Source of the DNA: an uncultured Bacteroidota bacterium
GTDB taxonomy: Bacteria > Bacteroidota > Bacteroidia > Chitinophagales > Chitinophagaceae
Length of the DNA: 6,825 nt
Direction of reading: 5' to 3'
Assembly (NCBI GenBank): GCA_903851455.1
Contig: CAINOM010000258.1
Location: 1-6,825, forward strand
The notes beneath the pieces are model-generated. The model made no database searches, was not told where the DNA came from, and was given only the letters and a program-made list of their open reading frames with translations. The position numbers were made by a program, and so were the translations under genes. Every line of letters starts with the position of its first letter. The first letter of the stretch is position 1. Shown here piece by piece: positions 1 to 4,226 of the stretch.

Positions 1-1
1 A

Positions 2-331
2 AAACAAATGTTTAGCTGGATACATATGGAAGACCTCGCCCGCATTATAGAATGGTTGTATGATCACAAAGAACAGTCGGGGACATTCAATGCGTCCGCA
101 CCCTGCCCGGTGCCAAATCGCGAATTTATGCGGGAACTGCGCACTATATATAGAATGCCAGTTGGCATACCGGCACCAAAATGGCTGCTGAAGATCGGGG
201 CCTTTGTGATCGGGACCGAAACGGAGCTACTTTTAAAAAGCAGGTGGGTACTTCCCGCAAGGCTGGAAAATGAGGGTTTTGAATTTCATTACCGGGAAGT
301 GGATGTAGCATTGAGGAGTCTGTTACCTTGA
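2..331 (+). CDS. TIGR01777-type SDR epimerase, C-terminal part (5' end outside window)
   Basis: This is the last 109 codons of a gene that enters from the left edge; the frame is open from base 2 and ends at TGA 329-331. The visible protein begins KQMFSWIHMEDLARII, matching the block GxGKQxFSWIHIxDL that I know from the TIGR01777/YfcH (SDR39U1) family of NAD(P)-dependent sugar-nucleotide-epimerase-like proteins. It continues with a segment typical of the C-terminal DUF1731 region (FNASAPCPVPNREFMREL, then PAPKWLLKIGAFVIGTETELLLKS and an end resembling GFEFHYREVDVALRSLLP). The N-terminal Rossmann fold with its glycine-rich nucleotide-binding motif and the catalytic YxxxK must lie upstream, so the first ATG at base 8 is internal and not a start. 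The substrate is unknown for most of the family. No intrinsic terminator is seen between its stop and the osmC promoter. Confidence 0.85.
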   Translation, partial: KQMFSWIHMEDLARIIEWLYDHKEQSGTFNASAPCPVPNREFMRELRTIYRMPVGIPAPKWLLKIGAFVIGTETELLLKSRWVLPARLENEGFEFHYREVDVALRSLLP

Positions 332-388
332 CGCATCGTCATTTATTACTGGTATACTAAATACTAATGGTCTGATAACATAAACGCA

Positions 389-419
389 TTTGTATAAAAT
401 GCCATTGGCACTATCTTTG
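389..419 (+). promoter_or_regulatory. Bacteroidota-type promoter for osmC
   Basis: A TTTG (-33 element) at 389-392 is followed after exactly 19 bp by TATCTTTG at 412-419, a full match to the -7 consensus TAnnTTTG of the primary sigma factor in this phylum. Transcription would begin around base 425, leaving a leader of about 20 nt before the ATG at 447. The leader is A-rich (AAAAAACAAACACC) with no Shine-Dalgarno sequence, which is normal for the group. Confidence 0.75.
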
Positions 420-446
420 TCGCTCATTATAAAAAACAAACACCAC

Positions 447-860
447 ATGAAACGTAACGCAACTGCCGTTTGGAACGGCTCAGGTAAAGAAGGCAATGGT
501 AACCTCACCACCCAAAGCACCACACTCAACAAGACACAGTACTCATACAAAAGCCGCTTTGAAGACGGTGTAGGCACAAACCCCGAGGAACTGATAGCTG
601 CGGCGCATGCGGGCTGTTATACCATGAAGTTGTCTTTTGTGCTGGGTAGTAAGAATGTAACTCCTGAAACGCTGGAAACAAGGTGCGACATCACATTGGA
701 TAATGGTGTGATCACAAAGAGCGAGCTGAATGTTACCGGCAGGGTGCCTGGTATCTCTGCAGAAGACTTTAAGAAAGCTGCTGAAGAAGCGCATGAGGGC
801 TGCCTGGTGGGTAAAGCATTGAATTGCGAGAAAACACTGGTGTCGGTGACATTGGCATAA
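447..860 (+). CDS. osmC: OsmC family peroxiredoxin (organic hydroperoxide reductase)
   Basis: A 137-residue cytoplasmic protein that should reduce organic hydroperoxides with a pair of reactive cysteines. The family signatures are plain: MKRNATAVWNGSGKEGNG at the N-terminus, then NPEELIAAAHAGCYTMKLS with the peroxidatic Cys57, and AHEGCLVGKALN with the second Cys119. Arg37 and Glu47 sit where E. coli OsmC has the Arg and Glu that activate the peroxidatic cysteine. Length is typical for OsmC (about 140 aa). The start at 447 is preferred over in-frame TTG 390 and ATG 399, because homologues begin at this MKRxAxAxW motif and because the earlier codons fall within the promoter. Promoter 389-419 and terminator 884-910 make it a single-gene transcript. 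It could be called an Ohr/OsmC-like protein, but the sequence is on the OsmC rather than the Ohr side by my reading. Confidence 0.93.
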   Translation: MKRNATAVWNGSGKEGNGNLTTQSTTLNKTQYSYKSRFEDGVGTNPEELIAAAHAGCYTMKLSFVLGSKNVTPETLETRCDITLDNGVITKSELNVTGRVPGISAEDFKKAAEEAHEGCLVGKALNCEKTLVSVTLA

Positions 861-883
861 GTCACTACCAATTCTGATATGCT

Positions 884-910
884 AAGCTGCCTCCGGGCAG
901 CTTTTTTTTT
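884..910 (+). terminator. Intrinsic terminator after osmC
   Basis: A perfect 8-bp stem, AAGCTGCC (884-891) with GGCAGCTT (896-903), closed by a TCCG tetraloop and running into a T tract through base 910. It lies 24 nt after the osmC stop codon and upstream of the next gene's ATG at 948. It is one of the clearest Rho-independent terminators in the window. Confidence 0.9.
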
Positions 911-947
911 ATCGTTTGTTTTATTAGCTTTATTAAAAATATCACTC

Positions 948-1361
948 ATGACAAAATCCGGAAAAATTATTCTTGGCATATTAACTTTTCTGCCGCTGGT
1001 CTTCGGTATGTGTTGCCTGGTGTATTACCTGCTAATGATAAAGGACATTATGCTGGTGATGCCCGTGAACAGGGGCGACCAGCAGGCGTTTATGAGATCC
1101 TACATGTCACATATTTTCTCAGGGCCGTTAATGATCTCTATGGTCTTAACAGTGCTTACCCACCTGGGCCTGATGATCTATTACATCGTTCACGTAGTAA
1201 GCCTGAGGCTGAGATCGGAGGGAGAAAAAGTAATGTGGATACTGCTATTCATATTCATAGGGACGATCAGTTACATCATCTATTTCTTTATGAAGGTGGT
1301 CCCATTGCCAGCTCCCGGCACTGCTGGAAATTCAGGGGATGAGCAAGGGTATAGTGGCTAA
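948..1361 (+). CDS. Small three-helix membrane protein, function unknown
   Basis: A 137-residue protein that I do not recognise as a named family. Three hydrophobic helices are visible: about residues 7-31 (KIILGILTFLPLVFGMCC...), 60-85 and 96-115 (WILLFIFIGTISYIIYFFMK). A hydrophilic stretch containing NRGDQQAF separates the first two, and the last 20 residues form a soluble Gly/Ser/Pro tail. The third helix, with a Gly in its middle followed by YxxYFF, resembles the short membrane segments of PLDc_N-type proteins, but this is weak and I assign no function. The start at 948 is chosen over in-frame ATG 879 because 879 lies in front of and inside the osmC terminator hairpin. No good promoter is seen in 911-947, only a TTTG at 915-918 without a matching -7 box. 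Its stop codon (1359-1361) overlaps the stop of the convergent gene. Confidence 0.75.
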   Translation: MTKSGKIILGILTFLPLVFGMCCLVYYLLMIKDIMLVMPVNRGDQQAFMRSYMSHIFSGPLMISMVLTVLTHLGLMIYYIVHVVSLRLRSEGEKVMWILLFIFIGTISYIIYFFMKVVPLPAPGTAGNSGDEQGYSG

Positions 1362-2137
1362 GCCTTATTCTTCTTATGGAAACGATAACCGAGAATTACC
1401 TTGAAAATATCATTATCGGTAGCCTGTGTAAAGCCCAGGCCATAGCCAGCATTAAATTCCCAATCTGGCGACCAGTCGAGGTCTATAACAAAAAATAACT
1501 GGTGCTGCTGCTGCTGAAATAGGTCGGGCATGAACGGTTTCCCCACACTGCCATAATACTCAAAACCCGCCGCAACCTTCTTAGTGATGTTGTAACTTGC
1601 CTTGAGATTTGGCGAAAAGACGAAGCCGTTCTTTTCATTCAGGCCATGCAAAGACTTATCAAAAACCGGGTTGAATGCGACATAGAATTTCTTCCAGGTC
1701 TTATCAATAATCGGCCGTATCTCCAGCGTCCAGTCGTCGGGGCAGTATTGGAGTTTCTGATACCCGGCCTCCAGTGACAGACTCAGGCCAACGGGCCAGT
1801 GCATACTATCCGGCACCATCACACGTGGTCGTATGTGACTGCCAACATAGGTAGTGCGGTTGTCTGAGCCCAGGGCATTGAAGAAGTAACAGCCGGTTTC
1901 AAACCAGGGCGTCCAACCGTGAGTGATCTCTACCGTTTCATGTATGATATTATGCGTGGGCAGCACGCCATCCTGTGTATATAGCTGGCCACCAAAGGTA
2001 TAGTTGCTGTGCAACTCCAGCATGGTAGCTCCCTTAGCCACCGTTTCTGCACCATATACCTGTATCTCGTAGTTGTCCTGCGCGTTTGATACGCCGCCAG
2101 GCAACAAAAAAAGAAGCAGGAAAATGGTGCGTTTCAT
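1358..2137 (-). CDS. Exported outer-membrane beta-barrel-like protein
   Basis: A 259-residue protein with a clear signal peptide: MKR, a Leu/Phe core, then PGGVSNAQ with likely cleavage near Ala-Gln 19-20. The mature part alternates polar and hydrophobic residues and is rich in Tyr, Trp, Phe and Gly. It shows beta-hairpin-like stretches such as PWFETGCYFFNALG, VGLSLSLEAGYQKL, KFYVAFNPVFDKSL and KVAAGFEYYGSVG. It ends in a strand (FKVILGYRFH) followed by a short basic tail. This pattern suggests an outer-membrane barrel of about 8-12 strands. The block HETVEITHGWTPWFETGCY looks like a conserved family motif found in uncharacterised proteins related to MetA/phenol-degradation-type barrels; this is from memory and not proven. 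Cargo or role is unknown. It shares a 63-bp intergenic region with the divergent secreted-protein gene at 2201 and ends tail-to-tail with the gene at 948-1361. Confidence 0.8.
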   Translation of the reverse strand: MKRTIFLLLFLLPGGVSNAQDNYEIQVYGAETVAKGATMLELHSNYTFGGQLYTQDGVLPTHNIIHETVEITHGWTPWFETGCYFFNALGSDNRTTYVGSHIRPRVMVPDSMHWPVGLSLSLEAGYQKLQYCPDDWTLEIRPIIDKTWKKFYVAFNPVFDKSLHGLNEKNGFVFSPNLKASYNITKKVAAGFEYYGSVGKPFMPDLFQQQQHQLFFVIDLDWSPDWEFNAGYGLGFTQATDNDIFKVILGYRFHKKNKA

Positions 2138-2142
2138 TTGCG

Positions 2143-2150
2143 CAAAGGTA
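2143..2150 (-). promoter_or_regulatory. -7 box for the outer-membrane protein gene
   Basis: On the minus strand TACCTTTG matches TAnnTTTG exactly and lies only 5 nt before the ATG at 2137. With normal spacing the transcript would start at or within a few bases of the start codon, giving a leaderless or nearly leaderless mRNA. No good TTTG -33 element is found 19-21 bp upstream; the region there is TTTACG. Confidence 0.55.
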
Positions 2151-2173
2151 GGAGCTAGTTTTCGTAAATTGGT

Positions 2174-2181
2174 TATCTTTA
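2174..2181 (+). promoter_or_regulatory. Probable -7 box for the small exported protein gene
   Basis: TATCTTTA differs from TAnnTTTG only in its last base and lies 19 nt before the ATG at 2201. A clear -33 element is not visible; the TTTT at 2159-2162 is not a convincing match. It would fire away from the -7 box at 2143-2150, so the two divergent promoters would be packed within 63 bp. Confidence 0.4.
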
Positions 2182-2200
2182 ATACAGAAAACTATGCACG

Positions 2201-2629
2201 ATGAGCGTCACAACGCTGGCGGGGACGATACTTCTTGTGTTTATGTCGTTAGTTTGCACGGCTCAGAGACATGCCGTTGACATTATCGATACAAGAAAAA
2301 CCAATGATCCTGCACCAACTCCGGCAAATCATAAAGATCATGATGTACTGGTGCGGCGGGAGCTTTCGAAAGCTTCAGACGGGCGCTCGATGGATGTTTA
2401 TACGGTTTATTTTTACCGCAAAGAAAGGGACACCATTCGCCAGTACCAATGTGGCCTGGAGGCGACCGATGATGTAGACAAAGCAACCTACAGATGGCCG
2501 GACGATAGCCTCGCAATAATACACTTATACAATTCTAAATCGAAGAAAAAGAGGATCGATTTCGAAGTATTTGGCAAGCACACAGCAGACGGCAAAAAGT
2601 CGTCAGGCGTACGGCAGGTGGAAAACTAA
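2201..2629 (+). CDS. Small exported protein, function unknown
   Basis: A 142-residue protein with an N-terminal signal peptide (MSVTTLAGTILLVFMSLVCTAQ), probably cleaved after Ala21 or Gln22. The Cys at 19 is preceded by Leu-Val, which does not fit the lipobox, so I favour signal peptidase I over a lipoprotein. The mature part is hydrophilic: a linker with DTRKTNDPAPTPANHKDHD, then a probable small beta-rich domain (SMDVYTVYFYRKERDTIRQYQCGLE, DDSLAIIHLYNSKSKKKRIDFEVFG), ending in a charged tail. I recognise no family. The likely location is periplasm or cell surface. The gene is divergent from the outer-membrane protein at 1358-2137 and convergent with the E2 gene, with palindrome 2689-2723 in between. 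Start 2201 is used; the ATG at 2194 is in another frame that lacks this reading. Confidence 0.7.
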   Translation: MSVTTLAGTILLVFMSLVCTAQRHAVDIIDTRKTNDPAPTPANHKDHDVLVRRELSKASDGRSMDVYTVYFYRKERDTIRQYQCGLEATDDVDKATYRWPDDSLAIIHLYNSKSKKKRIDFEVFGKHTADGKKSSGVRQVEN

Positions 2630-2688
2630 ACGAGTGATGCTGAATGTTAGCACGAACGCTCAGCACCGCTGGAAGTCAACTTCGCAAC

Positions 2689-2723
2689 ACCTCCCTATCC
2701 TTCGGAGAGGGCCGGGAAGAGGT
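2689..2723 (-). repeat. Bulged palindrome copy 1, directly after the E2 stop codon
   Basis: The inner stem is CCCTATCC (2693-2700) with GGAGAGGG (2704-2711), with one A/G mismatch and a TTC loop. The outer stem is ACCT (2689-2692) with AGGT (2720-2723), and a one-sided CCGGGAAG bulge lies between them. It begins immediately next to the E2 stop codon (TAG, 2724-2726 on the minus strand). It is clearly the same element as 4191-4226. No T tract follows on either strand, so it is not a classic intrinsic terminator. It could still protect or end the 3' ends of the two convergent transcripts. Confidence 0.75.
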
Positions 2724-4037
2724 CTAAACCAGCATCGTAACCGGGTTCTCCAGGTGCGCCTTCAATGTCTGCAGGAACTTAGAGCCTACAGCGCCATCTA
2801 CCACACGGTGATCGCAACTGAGTGTCAGCTTCATGATCTGCCGTATCACCACTGCATTGTTCTCCACTACAGGTGTAGGCGCTATCTTACCCACAGCCAG
2901 TATACATGCATCCGGCGGATTAATGATCGCGGTAAACTCATCTATATCCATCATACCTAGATTGGAGATTGTGAAAGTATTACCCGTAAATTCAGGTGGA
3001 GTTATCTTTTTGGTACGTGCCTTGTCTATGAGCGTCTTGGCGTCATCAGCTATCTGGGAGAGTGACTTCTGATCGGCAGATTTTATCACCGGCACTATCA
3101 GTCCCTCGTCAACAGATACCGCAGTCCCGATGTGAATATGGTGGTTCTGGCGAATGAAATCTCCCATCCACGAACTGTTCACCTCCGGGTGACGGCGCAG
3201 CGCCATAGCACATGCCTTGATCACCATATCGTTGAACGACACCTTCACTGGTGACATATCATTTATCGCCTTACGCGCATCTATCGCCTTATCCATTACT
3301 ATGGACATCGTAAGATAAAAATGCGGCGCACTGAATTTGCTGCCGGCCAGTTTTTGGGCTATGATACGGCGCATCTGGGTGAGCGGAGTATCGGTATAGC
3401 CTTCTGTACCTACCGGTTGGTAAGCTACCATCGGTGCAGCCTTCGCCGCCTGTGGCGCTGCGGCAGGGGGTGTATAGCCGTCTACATCACGCTTTATGAT
3501 GCGGCCATTATCTCCGCTTCCTTTCAGCGCATGTATATCTACGCCTTTGTCTTCTGCCAGTTTTTTGGCGAGCGGAGAGGCTTTTATTCTTTCATCAGAT
3601 GGCGCTGCAGCCTGGGGCTGAGCTGGAGCCGGGGCCACCGCTGGTTGTGGGGCAGGTTGTGCAGCCGCGGCGGCAGCAGGCGGATTTTGCGCAGGCTGGG
3701 GTGGCGCAGCAGCAGCTTGCGGCGCACTCGCCGGTGCAGCCTCAGCTGCAGGCTTTGCCGCACCTTTTTCGGCATCCAGTATCGACTGGTAGTCTTCACC
3801 GGGCTTGCCTATTATGGCCATAATGCCGTTTACTGGTACGCCCTTACCTTTTTCCACACCTATATAAAGAAGCGTTCCGTCTATATAAGGCATCACTTCC
3901 ATAGTGGCCTTATCGGTCTCTACTTCTGCTATTACATCATCAGATTTTACTGTATCGCCAACCTTTTTGTGCCACTCCGCTATGATCCCTTCCTTCATCG
4001 TGTCGCTTAGCAACGGCATACGTACTGCTTCCGCCAT
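2724..4037 (-). CDS. pdhC: Dihydrolipoamide acetyltransferase, E2 of pyruvate dehydrogenase complex
   Basis: A 437-residue E2 core subunit that takes acetyl groups from E1 on a swinging lipoyl arm and passes them to CoA, giving acetyl-CoA in the cytoplasm. A single lipoyl domain covers residues 1-80, with the lipoylated Lys43 in VETDKATMEV. An Ala/Pro/Gln-rich flexible linker spans about 92-146. The peripheral-subunit-binding domain is at about 150-187 (IKASPLAKKLAEDKGVD...GSGDNGRIIKRDVDGY). The catalytic domain is at about 213-437, with the active-site SCDHRVVDG (His410, Asp414). The MKEGIIAEWHKKVGD lipoyl sequence and the linker type fit pyruvate dehydrogenase better than 2-oxoglutarate or branched-chain E2, but substrate identity is inferred. 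The gene stands alone: no E1 or E3 gene is adjacent. The start at 4037 has a -7 box 23 nt upstream, and palindrome 2689-2723 abuts the stop. Confidence 0.92.
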   Translation of the reverse strand: MAEAVRMPLLSDTMKEGIIAEWHKKVGDTVKSDDVIAEVETDKATMEVMPYIDGTLLYIGVEKGKGVPVNGIMAIIGKPGEDYQSILDAEKGAAKPAAEAAPASAPQAAAAPPQPAQNPPAAAAAAQPAPQPAVAPAPAQPQAAAPSDERIKASPLAKKLAEDKGVDIHALKGSGDNGRIIKRDVDGYTPPAAAPQAAKAAPMVAYQPVGTEGYTDTPLTQMRRIIAQKLAGSKFSAPHFYLTMSIVMDKAIDARKAINDMSPVKVSFNDMVIKACAMALRRHPEVNSSWMGDFIRQNHHIHIGTAVSVDEGLIVPVIKSADQKSLSQIADDAKTLIDKARTKKITPPEFTGNTFTISNLGMMDIDEFTAIINPPDACILAVGKIAPTPVVENNAVVIRQIMKLTLSCDHRVVDGAVGSKFLQTLKAHLENPVTMLV

Positions 4038-4060
4038 AATATTGTTTCTATTTTAGTTGT

Positions 4061-4068
4061 CAAATGTA
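4061..4068 (-). promoter_or_regulatory. -7 box for the E2 gene
   Basis: On the minus strand TACATTTG fully matches TAnnTTTG, 23 nt before the ATG at 4037. The leader that follows is A-rich (AACTAAAATAGAAACAATATT), as usual for starts in this phylum. There is no clear TTTG at the expected distance upstream; that position is occupied by the AATTCC-type repeats at 4078-4116. Confidence 0.55.
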
Positions 4069-4077
4069 ATTCTTCTA

Positions 4078-4116
4078 ATTGGAATTTGGAATTGGGGATT
4101 TGTAATTAGGATTGTT
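4078..4116. repeat. Degenerate AATTTGG/AATTGG short tandem tract
   Basis: An AT/G-rich stretch of loosely repeated units of about 8-10 bp (AATTGG, AATTTGG, AATTGGGG, ATTTGT, AATTAGG). It lies just upstream of the E2 promoter box, within the 189-bp gap between dnaX and the E2 gene. Units are imperfect and the period drifts. The rest of the gap (4117-4190) shows no gene or other signal that I can support. Confidence 0.5.
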
Positions 4117-4190
4117 TTGAGATGACCGGAACGCGCAACAATCGTAGACCCACAAAAATCACCCCAATATTATCCATATAACTCATTCTA

Positions 4191-4226
4191 CTTCACCCTC
4201 TCCTTCAGGAGAGGGACGGGGTGAGG
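4191..4226 (-). repeat. Bulged palindrome copy 2, directly after the dnaX stop codon
   Basis: A perfect 8-bp inner stem, CCCTCTCC (4196-4203) with GGAGAGGG (4208-4215), has a TTCA loop. The outer arms 4191-4195 (CTTCA) and 4222-4226 (TGAGG) also pair, with one T/G wobble, leaving a one-sided ACGGGG bulge. An alternative longer outer stem (4191-4198 with 4219-4226) competes with the inner one. The element ends exactly where the dnaX stop codon TAA (4227-4229 on the minus strand) begins, the same placement as copy 1 after the E2 gene. The T tract of an intrinsic terminator is absent. Confidence 0.8.

Noticed and set aside
390..446. N-terminal extension of OsmC from TTG 390 or ATG 399
   Set aside because: This stretch holds the -33 and -7 promoter elements, and family members begin at the MKRxAxAxW motif encoded from 447.
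879..947. Extension of the small membrane protein upstream to ATG 879
   Set aside because: It would translate the osmC terminator hairpin and its T tract; the hydrophobic run it adds is a by-product of the T-rich sequence.
2636..2675. Possible hairpin TGCTGA ... TCAGCA after the small exported protein gene
   Set aside because: The stem is only 6 bp with a long loop and no T tract, which is too weak to call.
2689..2723. Classic Rho-independent terminator
   Set aside because: The stem is good, but neither strand has a T run after it; the same holds for the copy at 4191-4226, so both are listed as repeats.
3321..4010. A 229-codon open frame on the plus strand opposite the E2 gene
   Set aside because: It is antisense to clear lipoyl, linker and binding-domain coding sequence. 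Its Arg/Cys/Ser/Leu-rich translation is what the complement of an Ala/Pro-rich linker produces.
4117..4190. Possible small RNA or leader gene in the dnaX-E2 gap
   Set aside because: No promoter with both elements, no stable fold and no terminator is visible.
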